Below, in pieces: positions 37,027-45,604 of a stretch of 64,000 nucleotides of DNA. Below the pieces are notes generated by a model. That model saw only the letters and a list, made by a program, of their open reading frames with translations, did no database searches and had not been told where the DNA came from. Each line of letters begins with the position of its first letter. The first letter of the stretch is position 1. Made by a program: the position numbers and the translations under genes. The stretch is from Mycobacterium sp. GA-2829 (GTDB lineage: Bacteria; Actinomycetota; Actinomycetes; Mycobacteriales; Mycobacteriaceae): positions 1-64,000 of the forward strand of contig NZ_LQIT01000007.1 of the NCBI RefSeq assembly GCF_001499965.1. The letters run 5' to 3'.

Positions 37027-37757
37027 TAATTCGACTTTCCCATTGACATTCGGCTGCGCAGAGGCGTCGCCAGGGCGGCAGCGGCCACACTGGTCAGGGC
37101 TGCCGCAGAGGGCTTCGGCGACCAGCGCAATGCAGCCACCGCCCAACCGACCGGGTTGTCGAGCGCCGGGTCGGAGCCGGCATGGTTCTCGACCGTCCGC
37201 AGCTGGTTGGCCGGCTCGGCGAAGACGTCGAGCATGGCAGGTACGAAGGCTCGCAGGTCTTGAGGCCCCCGGCTCGTGACGAGGTTGCGATCCCGCACAA
37301 CTTCGCGGTCAAGCCACGTGGCGCCGGCATTGACCAAGTCGTCGCGGATGCCAGGCCACGAGGTCAGGGTCCGCCCGGGGAGCAAACCCGCCGATGCCAG
37401 CACCCATGGACCGTGGCACAACGTGACGATCGGCTTTCCGCTGTGGTCGAAGGCGCGGACGAAATCCCGCGCGGCTGCCGACTGCCGCAGGAGATCGGGG
37501 TTGATGAAGCCCCCGGGAAGCAGTAAGCCGTCGTAGGCGTCGGGGTCGGTATCGGTGACCACCCTGTCGACGCCCACCCGAGTGGCGGGCATGTGCAGGT
37601 TCACCCCCCGAATCCGGCCTTTGCGCAGTGACACGATGTCGACTGTCGCGCCGGACATTTGGAGCGCGCGTAGCGGAATCACCAGTTCCACCTTCTCGAA
37701 GCCGTCGGCAGCCAGCACCGCGATGTTCCGCCCTGAAAGGCGTCGTGCGTGTGACAT
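37026..37757 (-). CDS. DJ-1/PfpI family protein (PfpI/YhbO type)
   Basis: A 243-residue protein. Residues about 8-185 are a PfpI/YhbO-type domain (RNIAVLAADGFEKVELVIPLRALQMSGATVDIVS; DGLLLPGGFINPDLLR; PIVTLCHGPWVLASAG with nucleophile Cys followed by His), the class associated with protein and nucleotide deglycation and general stress. A 50-residue Ala/Ser-rich extension ends in a possible membrane-binding stretch. AGGAG lies 4 bases before the second of two adjacent ATGs (37757), which I chose. It is the first gene of the pair. Confidence 0.85.
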   Translation of the reverse strand: MSHARRLSGRNIAVLAADGFEKVELVIPLRALQMSGATVDIVSLRKGRIRGVNLHMPATRVGVDRVVTDTDPDAYDGLLLPGGFINPDLLRQSAAARDFVRAFDHSGKPIVTLCHGPWVLASAGLLPGRTLTSWPGIRDDLVNAGATWLDREVVRDRNLVTSRGPQDLRAFVPAMLDVFAEPANQLRTVENHAGSDPALDNPVGWAVAALRWSPKPSAAALTSVAAAALATPLRSRMSMGKSN

Positions 37758-37902
37758 CATTCTCCTGTCAGTGTCGTGACACACGAAGCGCCACTCGGAC
37801 TTTCGGTTGTCAGCCGGATATCCGCTGGGCGACAGATCATGCAGCACGAGCTGAGTGACCTGTGACATCGCGACGGACCCGGTCGAACCTGACGTGTGGG
37901 TG

Positions 37903-38478
37903 CTACCTCCGGCGCTTGAATAGTTTCCTCAGGAAACAGGCGGACAAGATCCACGGGCCGGCGACGATGATCGGATCAATCCACATGTGCTTCACGTCAA
38001 CCCGGCTGCGGCGGTACCGGGACTTGACGCCGTTATGGGTGAATTCCGCTTTGAAACCCGATTCGGTGATCGGATTGTCGGGCCGCAAGGTGAGAAGTGA
38101 GCGTAGGTGGTGCTCGGCGGCGTCGACCCGATCGGCGTACAGCAGGATCAGCCAGTGCGCGGCGCGGCCCTCGCTGAACTTCCCGTACGCGAGCTTTCGG
38201 AGTACCCCGGCCAGGCCACTGGGCGGCTGCGCCGTACCGAACACCGGGGTCAGGAAGCGATGTTCGACCGACCGTTCACGCGGCCACTTCTCAGGCTGGC
38301 GCTCCGGGAAGTCCCAATGCGCCCCGGTGTCGAGGAACTTCAGTTTGGGCACCGAGGGACGATCCTCTTTGTTGAGATCTGCGCCCCACCCGGGGATGCG
38401 GGCCCGAAGGGCGTCGCTGTCCGGTATCGGCGGATGGTCGGCGGTGTAGGCGGGCACGCGCGACGATGTCTGAGTCAT
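37903..38478 (-). CDS. Conserved hypothetical protein
   Basis: A 191-residue soluble protein: MTQTSSRVPAYTADHPPIPDS, LRARIPGWGADLNKEDRPSVPKLKFLDTGAHWDFPERQPEKWPRERSVEHRFLTPVFGTAQPPSGLAGVLRKLAYGKFSEGRAAHWLILLYADRVDAAE-type pattern with many Pro/Trp, then a C-terminal hydrophobic ILSACFLRKLFKRRR anchor. Proteins of this look are common in actinobacteria next to alcohol dehydrogenases; no function is known. AGGGAA stands 6 bases before the ATG. It lies 22 bases downstream of the (read-through) end of the dehydrogenase gene, so it is probably in the same operon. Confidence 0.7.
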   Translation of the reverse strand: MTQTSSRVPAYTADHPPIPDSDALRARIPGWGADLNKEDRPSVPKLKFLDTGAHWDFPERQPEKWPRERSVEHRFLTPVFGTAQPPSGLAGVLRKLAYGKFSEGRAAHWLILLYADRVDAAEHHLRSLLTLRPDNPITESGFKAEFTHNGVKSRYRRSRVDVKHMWIDPIIVAGPWILSACFLRKLFKRRR

Positions 38479-38562
38479 AATAGCTTCCCTATGGGTCGAT
38501 CAGTTCTGGTTGACCAGGACGACGGGCTTGATGACGTCGTCCAACTTGGACGAGAACATGTG

Positions 38563-39648
38563 TTACCCCTCGGCAATGTGATCGAGCGGAATACGATGCG
38601 TCACAATGTCATTCGGCTTGATATAGCCGTTCTCGATATGGGACCACAGCCGGGGCCACTGCCGCTTCACCGGGCACTGGTTGGTGTGGATGGTCAGCCC
38701 CTTGTTCATCGCGTCCCCGAATTTCACCGCGCTGAACATCGGCCCGTAGGCACCGACCACCGAGATCGTCCCACCCTTGCGTACGGAGTCGATGGCCCAG
38801 TTGAGGGCGATCGGAGAACCGCCCTGCAGCTTGAACTTCGCTGTGGTGACGTGCTGCATGAGGTTGCCGTCCGCTTCGGCGCCGACGGCGTCGAGATCGA
38901 CGTCGGCCCCGAGGAAATCGGTGGCCTTCTTCATTTCCAGCACGATGTCGCCGTACTCGCCGAAGTTGTAGGTCTCGGCATGGGCGAACGTGCGGGCCTT
39001 CTCCAACCGGTGCTCGAGGTGGTCGATGACGATGACGCGCCCGGCGCCCATCAACCACGAACTCTTCGCCGCGTACAGACCGACCGGTCCCGCACCGAAC
39101 ACGATGACGGTGTCTCCTTCCACGATGGATCCGAGCTGCGCCCCGAAATACCCCGTCGACAGTGCGTCGGTGCAGAGCAACGCGTCCTCGGACTCCATCC
39201 AGTCCGGGATCACCGACGGACCGACGTCAGCGAACGGCACCCGCACGAATTCGGCCTGGCCTCCGTCGTATCCCCCGCAGGTGTGCGAGTAGCCGTAGAT
39301 GCCGCCCACCGCGGTGGCGTTCGGGTTCACGTTGTGGCAGTTCGAATAGAGACCCCTGGCGCAGAAGTAGCACGACCCGCAGTAGACGTTGAACGGCACC
39401 ATCACCCGGTCGCCCGGCTTGATGTTCTCCACGGACGAACCGACCTTCTCCACGACTCCGATGAACTCGTGTCCGAAGGTGTGGCCGATCCGCGTGTCCG
39501 GCATCAGACCGTGGTACAGATGCAGGTCAGATCCGCAGATCGCGGCCAGCTGCACCCGCACGATCGCATCGTTCGGGTGCTCGATGGACGGGATGTCTTT
39601 CTCTTCAACGCGGACTTTGTAGGGACCGCGGTATGTCATTGCCTTCAT
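38563..39648 (-). CDS. Zinc-dependent alcohol/formaldehyde dehydrogenase, C-terminally truncated
   Basis: A 361-residue MDR-superfamily dehydrogenase close to glutathione-independent formaldehyde dehydrogenases: catalytic-zinc ligands in AAICGSDLHLYHG and TFGHEFIGVV, structural-zinc Cys cluster VYCGSCYFCARGLYSNCHN, NAD motif VIVFGAGPVGLYAA. The reading stops after LDHIAEG at a TAA (38563-38565); the same frame continues HMFSSKLDDVIKPVVLVNQN to a TGA at 38500. Relatives have Tyr there (AEGYH), so TAC changed to TAA and about 21 residues are lost. These form the end of the catalytic domain, so activity may be reduced or absent. AGGAGG stands before the ATG at 39648. Confidence 0.88.
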   Translation of the reverse strand: MKAMTYRGPYKVRVEEKDIPSIEHPNDAIVRVQLAAICGSDLHLYHGLMPDTRIGHTFGHEFIGVVEKVGSSVENIKPGDRVMVPFNVYCGSCYFCARGLYSNCHNVNPNATAVGGIYGYSHTCGGYDGGQAEFVRVPFADVGPSVIPDWMESEDALLCTDALSTGYFGAQLGSIVEGDTVIVFGAGPVGLYAAKSSWLMGAGRVIVIDHLEHRLEKARTFAHAETYNFGEYGDIVLEMKKATDFLGADVDLDAVGAEADGNLMQHVTTAKFKLQGGSPIALNWAIDSVRKGGTISVVGAYGPMFSAVKFGDAMNKGLTIHTNQCPVKRQWPRLWSHIENGYIKPNDIVTHRIPLDHIAEG

Positions 39649-40119
39649 TAGCGCCTCCTGCCGGACTGGTGATCGGCGCCGCATACCCGTCACCCATGGG
39701 CCAAAACTGACCTGCCATGACCAAAAACCGCACGGATATTCGGTCTTCCGGCACGATGGGCGCTGTCGGTTGCACCGCCGACAGCCTCGACGATTTCGGT
39801 GGTTCCTGCTTCGACACGGCGCTGTCGTCGAGCCCGGCGGCACTACCCACCCTGCCTTCGCGAAGCCGGGTCACGCGGTCTTCGGTGGACTGGCCGTTCG
39901 CGCCGCTGCCCACGTCGAGGCTCTTCGCCGACCGGTTGAAGAACTACCCGCTCGACAGCTCGGTACGAGCCGCGATCGACCGTGAGTACGCGCTCAGGTC
40001 GTTTCCGCGATTGGCACAGCATCGGCACCCCCTCGCCGAGACTGCTGCCAGATCGCGAAAACCGCGCCGAACGCGATCTGTGCGCAGTCTCGGCGCAAGA
40101 ACGCTCGGTGGCCGACGAT
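39649..40119. other. Gene-poor interval
   Basis: About 470 bases upstream of the dehydrogenase gene. It must hold that gene's promoter; a 161-codon open frame from 39717 has unnatural composition (Arg/Ser/Pro-rich, no domain) and no ribosome site, and I regard it as chance. The only clear structure is the 24-bp-armed hairpin at 40034-40095. The rest shows nothing I recognise. Confidence 0.5.
40034..40095. repeat. Long hairpin with 24-base arms
   Basis: CGCCGAGACTGC and CAGATCGCG on the left pair with CGCGATCTG and GCAGTCTCGGCG on the right; the arms are 24 bases with three central mismatches and a 14-base loop. It stands just before the first MazEF relic. It may be a terminator, a mobile-element end or a small repetitive element; one copy only is seen in the window. 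Confidence 0.55.
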
Positions 40120-40400
40120 TATTGCAGCGCAACCTATTTCAGCGCCCTACGAATACGTACGAGCGCCACCCGATCCGATCGATTCCGCCTCATTCCGGGT
40201 GAATAAGCGGCAACTGGGACGGGCTTAGCGCCGTTGACATGAAGTTATGGTGCGTGCACGGTGCGTGATACGTAACGTGAGGTCTGCGGCCGGTGCAGAT
40301 CTGGGTGGCGCCAAGGTCTACGGCAGTGTCAACTTGCGCGTCGTCGGTACGTCGGCCAGCCTGGTCGCCGCGCAATACCGATGTCCTGTCACGTTGAGAA
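40120..40400 (+). pseudogene. MazEF relic 1 (promoter region and antitoxin fragments)
   Basis: Bases 40120-40281 align with 47871-48035 (same order of blocks, for example CGGCAACTGGGACGGGCT and TAACGTG), the 5' region of a DUF3018/MazE-type antitoxin gene. Fragments of that antitoxin follow: GLRPVQIWV at about 40281-40308 and, in another frame, ASLVAAQYR, corresponding to the RQSALVAAGEH part of copy 2. The N-terminus is deleted, frames are broken, and no toxin can be read. A dead copy of the same toxin-antitoxin locus. Confidence 0.6.
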
Positions 40401-40438
40401 CACCGGTGACGGAGCAATCTCGTTCGGATTGAGATGCG

Positions 40439-41215
40439 ATGTCAGACCGCTGCCGCTCGAAGGATTACTGCGATCATCGGCAGATGGCACCCCGGACAGA
40501 GTCGAAGACGGACAGCAGGCTGGCGGCCCGTCTCGCCGCGCTGGCCTCGCTCGGCGCCTCTGTCATCCACTTCGCCGTCGTAGCGAACCACTGGCAGGAG
40601 TGGATGCCGGCGGGCGTATTCTTCGCGTCCCTCGCAACCTTTCAATTACTATGGGCCCGTCTGGTTCTCGCCCGAACCACGACTTCGGTGCTCGGCCTCG
40701 GCATCATGGTCAACATCGGCGCAATCGTCTTGTGGGCGGTGTCCAGGACCGCTGGTGCGCCATTCGGCCCACACGCCGGTGAAGCCGAACTGGTACAGGC
40801 CGCGGACTTGTGCGCCCTGCTTCTGCAGATCTATGTCGTGATGGGAGCCGCCTGGGTCTGGCACCGTGGCCTGTATGGGGAGCATGTACCGGCATTCGTC
40901 AGCGCGGTCGTGCTTTTCGGCGCAGTCGGCGTCGTTTCGCTCGCGTCCACAGTCGGTGTCGCGTCGGGACTGCGCCACGGCCATCATGCGCCCTCAGGTG
41001 CAGAAGCAGAGGCTGGTCATCACGGCACGAGCGCAGGGCACGCAGGCGCCCATCACGGTCATGAGCCGACCGCTCCGCCACCGGCCCTCGAACCCGCGCG
41101 CACGCCGGCGACACCGGCCCAGCCGCCAGTACCGGCACAGGTGCTGGCACCGGCCTCAGCCCCACCGCCGGCGGAGCCGTTGCATGACCACGGTGATCAC
41201 GACCACGGCCACTAG
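40439..41215 (+). CDS. Membrane protein with His-rich metal-binding tail
   Basis: A 258-residue protein with five or six membrane helices (LAARLAALASLGASVIHFAVVANHW; FFASLATFQLLWARLVL; VLGLGIMVNIGAIVLWAVS; AADLCALLLQIYVVMGAAWVW; VSAVVLFGAVGVVSLASTVGVAS) and a Pro/Ala tail carrying many His (GLRHGHHAP, GHHGTSAGHAGAHHGHE and the end HDHGDHDHGH). Such tails bind Cu, Zn or Ni and buffer or sense metal. It lies next to the metal-export cassette, convergent with the ATPase. ATG 40484 is an alternative start with the membrane region closer to the N-terminus. Confidence 0.75.
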   Translation: MSDRCRSKDYCDHRQMAPRTESKTDSRLAARLAALASLGASVIHFAVVANHWQEWMPAGVFFASLATFQLLWARLVLARTTTSVLGLGIMVNIGAIVLWAVSRTAGAPFGPHAGEAELVQAADLCALLLQIYVVMGAAWVWHRGLYGEHVPAFVSAVVLFGAVGVVSLASTVGVASGLRHGHHAPSGAEAEAGHHGTSAGHAGAHHGHEPTAPPPALEPARTPATPAQPPVPAQVLAPASAPPPAEPLHDHGDHDHGH

Positions 41216-41333
41216 AACCACGGCTCTGACGATGGACACGTAACCCAGGATGTCGGTTCGCTTGTGCGCTGAGCGTGCCCAAAAAAGTTGAGAGCGAAAT
41301 GATCTCGTGAGCTTACGATTGCCAATACGATCC

Positions 41334-43466
41334 CTAACGGCTGAGCACCACACGGGTGCTGGCCTCGGGTCGTAGGTCGAGGCGGCGCAACAGTTGCGCG
41401 TTGAGGGCCACGACGATCGTCGATAAGGACATCAGGATGGCGCCGATCGACATTGGCAAGACGATTCCGACGGGTGCGAGGATGCCGGCCGCCAACGGCA
41501 CCGCAACGAGGTTGTAGCCTGCCCCCCACCACAGATTCTGCTTCATCTTGCGGTAGCCGGCGCGGGAGAGCTCGATGACCGACAGGACCGAGCGCGGGTC
41601 CGAGCTGGCCAGGATGACGCCGGCTGAGGCGATCGCGACGTCGGTGCCGGCGCCGATGGCGATGCCTACGTCGGCCTGCGCTAAGGCGGGAGCATCGTTG
41701 ACGCCATCGCCGACCATCGACACCTTTTTGCCTTCTTGTTGCAAGGAGGCGACTTTTGATGCTTTGTCCTCGGGGCGCACGCCGGCGAACACCCGGTCAA
41801 TGCCGAGTTCATGGCCGACCGCTTGCGCGACCGCTTCGGCGTCACCGGTGATCATGACGACCTCCACGCCCAGCTTGTGCAATGCATCGACGGCTTCGCG
41901 GGATTCGGGTCGGATCTCGTCGGCCAGGCGAAGCCCGCCGAGCACAGCACCGTCGCGGACGACATGGAGGATGATCGCGCCTTCCTCGCGCCAGGCTGTG
42001 GCGGCGCCGACTTCCTGTGCGCCGATCTCGTCGAGCAGGTGAGGACCGCCGACCCGGATCTCGTGGCCATCGACCGTCGCGGTCACGCCGACCGCCGGTG
42101 CGGATGTGAAGCCACTGGCCCGGGGCACGCTGAGTCCGCGCTCGGTCGCGGCGCGGACGATCGCCCGCGCCAGCGGGTGCTCGCTGTCGGTTTCGGCGGC
42201 GGCGGCCAGCGCGAGGACGGTGTCGTCGTCGAGGTCACCACTGGGCGCGACCCCGGTCACCGTGGGTTCACCCTTGGTCAGCGTGCCGGTCTTGTCGAAG
42301 AGCACCGCGTCGATGGTGCGCATACCTTCCAACGCCAGGCGGTCCTTGATCAACACCCCGCCCCGCGCGGCGCGTTCGGTGGCGATGGACACCACCAGCG
42401 GGATCGCCAAGCCCAACGCGTGGGGGCAGGCGATGACCAGCACGGTGATCGCCCGCACGACAGCAGCGTCGGGATGCCCCAGGGTCGACCACGCCACCGC
42501 GGTGACGGCGGCAGTGATCAGGGCGAACCAGAACAACCACCCGGCGGCCCGGTCAGCGAGGCGCTGAGCCCGCGAGGACGAGTTCTGGGCCTCGGTGACC
42601 AGCCGCTGAATGCCGGCGAGGGCGGTGTCCTCACCGGTGGCGGTGATCTCGACTCGCAGCCCGGAATCGGTGGCCACGGTGCCGGCCGTCACCGCATCGC
42701 CGACCCCACGGGCAACCGGGCGCGATTCACCGGTCACCATCGACTCGTCCATATCCGCACGCCCGTCGACGATCTTCCCGTCGGCGGGCACGCTACCCCC
42801 GGGTCTGACGACAACCACGTCCCCGACCTGCAGGTCGGCGGGCGACACGGTGATGGTGTGGTCGCCATCGACTTTTTCGGCCTCGTCGGGCAGCAGGGCC
42901 GCCAGTGAGTCCAGTGCCGAAGTGGTCTGAGCCAGGGACCGCATCTCAACCCAGTGCCCGAGCAACATGATGACGATCAGCAGCGCCAGTTCCCACCAGA
43001 ACTCCAGTTCGTGGTGGAGCAGTCCCACGCTCGCTCCCCAAGAGGCGAAGAACGCCACGGTGATGGCCAGTCCGATCAGCAGCATCATTCCCGGTTTGCG
43101 GGAACGGATTTCGCTGACGGCGCCGGTGAGGAAGGGACGCCCGCCGACGATGTACATGACCGTGCCCAGTAGCGGCGCGATCCACCGCGCGCCGGGAAAG
43201 TCGGGAACCTCGTAGCCGAGCAGCATCGCGAACATGGTCGAGAAAGCGACGACCGGGACGGCGATGATCAGGTTGATCCAGAAGAGCTTTCGGAATTGAG
43301 CGACGTGATCGCCACCGTGGCCGGCGTGTCCGCCCGGCCCCCCGTGGCTGCCGTGTCCGTTGTGGTCAGTCTCGAGCCGATCCGAGCTGTGCTCACCGTG
43401 GTGCCCCAGACTGGCGTGCTCCGCGATTTCCGGTGTTGCAATCGCATTGTCATCATGGTTGGTCAT
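41334..43466 (-). CDS. P1B-type heavy-metal ATPase, CPH motif (CopB-like)
   Basis: A 710-residue metal pump. A His-rich N-terminus (1-55, 13 His) replaces an HMA domain. Residues 120-175 and 300-390 are membrane, with the transport motif CPH at 347-349 (CPH marks the CopB group, reported for Cu or related ions), TGES 245-248, phosphorylation DKTGT at 391-395, SEHP His430 and GDGVND 586-591. It exports copper (or a similar metal) from the cytoplasm. GGAGGG stands before the ATG at 43466. It lies downstream of the HMA chaperone gene and behind the CsoR-like operator. Confidence 0.93.
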   Translation of the reverse strand: MTNHDDNAIATPEIAEHASLGHHGEHSSDRLETDHNGHGSHGGPGGHAGHGGDHVAQFRKLFWINLIIAVPVVAFSTMFAMLLGYEVPDFPGARWIAPLLGTVMYIVGGRPFLTGAVSEIRSRKPGMMLLIGLAITVAFFASWGASVGLLHHELEFWWELALLIVIMLLGHWVEMRSLAQTTSALDSLAALLPDEAEKVDGDHTITVSPADLQVGDVVVVRPGGSVPADGKIVDGRADMDESMVTGESRPVARGVGDAVTAGTVATDSGLRVEITATGEDTALAGIQRLVTEAQNSSSRAQRLADRAAGWLFWFALITAAVTAVAWSTLGHPDAAVVRAITVLVIACPHALGLAIPLVVSIATERAARGGVLIKDRLALEGMRTIDAVLFDKTGTLTKGEPTVTGVAPSGDLDDDTVLALAAAAETDSEHPLARAIVRAATERGLSVPRASGFTSAPAVGVTATVDGHEIRVGGPHLLDEIGAQEVGAATAWREEGAIILHVVRDGAVLGGLRLADEIRPESREAVDALHKLGVEVVMITGDAEAVAQAVGHELGIDRVFAGVRPEDKASKVASLQQEGKKVSMVGDGVNDAPALAQADVGIAIGAGTDVAIASAGVILASSDPRSVLSVIELSRAGYRKMKQNLWWGAGYNLVAVPLAAGILAPVGIVLPMSIGAILMSLSTIVVALNAQLLRRLDLRPEASTRVVLSR

Positions 43467-43554
43467 GTCGACTCCCTCCTTCGAGGAGCTCAGGTGTTGG
43501 GTCAGCGGCGGGGATCCAGGGCCGCGCAGAGCGGGCCCAATCGCGCCGCAGAGT

Positions 43555-43770
43555 TCACGCGACCCGCGCTGCCGAATAACCCGCCTCGTCGACAGCGCGC
43601 AGGATCTCCGCATCGTCGACGGGCCCGCTCGACGTCACCACCAGCGTTCCGGTAGCGGTGCTCACTTCGACGTCATGAACCCCGGCAACCGCGCCAACCT
43701 CCTCGCGTACCGACCTCTCACAATGCCCGCAGGTCATGCCTGTCACGGCGTAGGTGGTTGTGCTCACCAC
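43555..43770 (-). CDS. HMA-domain copper chaperone, CopZ-like
   Basis: A 71-residue single HMA domain. TYAVTGMTCGHCERSVREEVGAVAGVHDVEVSTATGTLVV keeps the CxxC metal site (MTCGHC, Cys14 and Cys17), and the end GYSAARVA is typical. It binds Cu(I) and passes it to the P1B ATPase downstream, 88 bases away. The CsoR-like operator lies 41-70 bases upstream of its start. Confidence 0.92.
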   Translation of the reverse strand: MVSTTTYAVTGMTCGHCERSVREEVGAVAGVHDVEVSTATGTLVVTSSGPVDDAEILRAVDEAGYSAARVA

Positions 43771-43810
43771 TGACTCCCTTCATGTCGTGGATACCCGACG
43801 GATTATCGTG

Positions 43811-43840
43811 TTCTGAATATACCCCCCGGGGGTATCAGAA
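43811..43840. promoter_or_regulatory. CsoR-type operator
   Basis: ATACCCCCCGGGGGTAT at 43819-43835 is a palindrome of C and G tracts between A/T ends, flanked by TTCTG and CAGAA. This is the shape of CsoR/FrmR-family operators, in front of copZ. No csoR gene lies in the window, so the regulator must be elsewhere. The copZ promoter should overlap it. Confidence 0.65.
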
Positions 43841-43866
43841 CAAGGGGTTGTTCTCAGGGGGGATGG

Positions 43867-44397
43867 CTACCGACCGGTCGGCAGGCGCACCTCGCCGATG
43901 GCCTGACGCGGTCGCCGTACCACGTCGAGGGCGCTCATGCCGATCCCGTAGGTGAACACCGTGCGCTGCGGCCTGATCGCGATGAAGCACATCTCTGCCT
44001 GCTCGGCGACAAGGAGCCGTTCGGCGTTCAGAATCCGGCGGTGAAACCACGACCGCTGGAAGGCCCTCACAGCCGACGGATGCTCAGCCTCGAGAATGTC
44101 TGCGAATCCGCGGAACTGAACCACCGCAGGCGGTACGACGGCGAGGAACCGGTGCGGCACGGGAATCACGAAGGCCACCTGTGGAGCCGCCCGAATGTTG
44201 CACACCTTCGCGGTCGACGTTCTCGTGGTCACGTAGAGGATCGCCGGCTCATCCGGTGGAGAGACCGCATAGACCACCCCGGTCGCCTGAGGCCCGCCAC
44301 TGGGACCGACCGTGGATAGCGTTGCGAACCGCTGCCGTCGCATCGCCGATTCCACCGCGGCCCAGTCGGCGCTGCCTCGGTTCTGCGACCCCCTCAC
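43867..44397 (-). CDS. FMN-binding split-barrel (pyridoxamine oxidase-like) protein
   Basis: A 176-residue protein with the split-barrel fold of PNPOx/F420-dependent enzymes: AMRRQRFATLSTVGPSGGPQATGVVYAV, TSTAKVCNIRAAPQVAFVIPVPHRFL, VQFRGFADILE and a C-terminal FTYGIGMSALDVVRR. Substrate unknown; relatives bind FMN or F420. GTG start overlaps the SHOCT gene's TGA by 4 bases, and transcription would run on into the chaperone gene across the CsoR-like operator. Confidence 0.8.
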   Translation of the reverse strand: MRGSQNRGSADWAAVESAMRRQRFATLSTVGPSGGPQATGVVYAVSPPDEPAILYVTTRTSTAKVCNIRAAPQVAFVIPVPHRFLAVVPPAVVQFRGFADILEAEHPSAVRAFQRSWFHRRILNAERLLVAEQAEMCFIAIRPQRTVFTYGIGMSALDVVRRPRQAIGEVRLPTGR

Positions 44398-44648
44398 CCG
44401 TCGGCCGATCGCGTCCGCAGGGCGGCCAGGCGCTCGCGGTACTCAGCCTCAGTCAATTCACCGCGGACGGTTCCCGTGGCGAGGATCTGCTCAGGCGTCG
44501 CCGGTACCTGCGGCAGCTTTCCGGCGCCCAGGAAAGATTGAACGGCCAGCACGATCCCACCCACCAGGAGCGCCCAGAACAATGCCAAACCGATCGCCAT
44601 CGCGACATACCCCCACCAGTGCATATCGCCGCCATACCAAACCGTCAT
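44394..44648 (-). CDS. SHOCT-domain membrane protein
   Basis: An 84-residue protein with one membrane helix (WGYVAMAIGLALFWALLVGGIVLAVQSFL, about 10-40) and a C-terminal SHOCT domain (PATPEQILATGTVRGELTEAEYRERLAALR). SHOCT segments are short oligomerisation motifs often found on small membrane proteins of copper cassettes, after which the next gene is often DUF305 or a P1B ATPase. The ATG at 44648 has AAGGAG upstream; the in-frame start 21 bases earlier has none. Confidence 0.84.
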   Translation of the reverse strand: MTVWYGGDMHWWGYVAMAIGLALFWALLVGGIVLAVQSFLGAGKLPQVPATPEQILATGTVRGELTEAEYRERLAALRTRSADG

Positions 44649-44778
44649 GACGACTCTCCTTCTCACCATCGACTACCCACGGTGGCGGCTACCGCGTCGT
44701 GATGGTCGCCCAGATCGGCGCGCTGAGGCCCCCACCGCCGTCTACGTTGCCGGGTGCGCATATCGCTTCTTTAATTGC

Positions 44779-44798
44779 TCGACGAAGATTCGATGAAG
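44779..44798 (+). promoter_or_regulatory. Candidate response-regulator site 1 (direct repeat)
   Basis: CGACGAAG at 44780 and CGATGAAG at 44791 are spaced exactly 11 bases, one DNA turn, as OmpR-family response regulators prefer. The same repeat stands upstream of the DUF305 gene. The start of the response-regulator gene is 60 bases downstream, so the system probably regulates itself. Confidence 0.55.
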
Positions 44799-44857
44799 CC
44801 GCGATTACCCAGTCTCCGAATGCCTTCGATGCCGTCCCAGCAGGCACCATAGAAGGC

Positions 44858-45604
44858 ATGGAATACCACCCGGGTACAGCTCCTGAACAGGTGAAGGGGT
44901 ACCGCGCGTTGGTCGTCGACGACGAACTTCCTCTGGCCGAAGTCGTGGCCAGTTATCTCGAACGCGAGCAGTTCGAAGCCGTCGTGGCCGGCAACGGCGT
45001 CGAGGCGATCGCCGTCGCGCGCGACCTCGATCCCGATGTGGTCATCCTCGACCTCGGCCTGCCCGGCATCGATGGACTCGAAGTCTGCCGGCAGCTACGC
45101 ACCTTCTCCGACGCCTACGTCGTCATGCTCACAGCTCGCGACACCGAACTCGACACCGTGCTCGGCCTCACCGTCGGCGCCGACGACTACATCACAAAGC
45201 CCTTCAGCCCACGCGAGCTGGTCGCCCGCATCCGGGCCATGCTGCGCCGACCCCGCGTCCGGCAATCAAGCGCCACAACCGCCGAGCAATCGGAGGCACC
45301 GCCTCGTCGCTTCGGCGCACTGAGCGTCAACGTCGCCGCGCGCGAAGTGCACATCGGCGACGAACAGATCCTGTTGACGCGCACGGAATTCGACATCCTC
45401 GAAACACTGTCAGGCCGGCCAAGGGTCGTGCTCAGCCGACGCCAACTGCTCGAGATCGTCCGCGAAGGACCGTGGGTCGGCAACGAACACCTCGTCGACG
45501 TGCACATCGGCCACCTGCGCCGCAAACTCGGCGACGATGCGGCAAACCCCCGCTACATCACCACGGTCAGAGGCGTCGGGTACCGGATGGGGACCGGACA
45601 GTGA
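44858..45604 (+). CDS. OmpR-family response regulator
   Basis: A 248-residue regulator with a receiver (about 15-130: RALVVDDELPLAEVVASYLERE, phosphate-accepting Asp65 in VVILDLGLPG, TKPFSP switch Lys) and a C-terminal winged helix (about 150-245: LTRTEFDILETLSGRPRVVLSRRQLLEIV ... VDVHIGHLRRKLGDDAANPRYITTVRGVGYRM). The ATG at 44858 has AGAAGG close upstream. Its stop overlaps the kinase start. It lies in a metal-resistance cassette, next to DUF305, so a copper or envelope stimulus is likely. Confidence 0.9.
   Translation: MEYHPGTAPEQVKGYRALVVDDELPLAEVVASYLEREQFEAVVAGNGVEAIAVARDLDPDVVILDLGLPGIDGLEVCRQLRTFSDAYVVMLTARDTELDTVLGLTVGADDYITKPFSPRELVARIRAMLRRPRVRQSSATTAEQSEAPPRRFGALSVNVAAREVHIGDEQILLTRTEFDILETLSGRPRVVLSRRQLLEIVREGPWVGNEHLVDVHIGHLRRKLGDDAANPRYITTVRGVGYRMGTGQ

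Noticed and set aside
39717..40202. A 161-codon open frame upstream of the dehydrogenase gene
   Set aside because: No ribosome site, low-complexity Arg/Ser/Pro composition, no domain; it runs through the hairpin and into the MazEF relic, so it is most likely chance.
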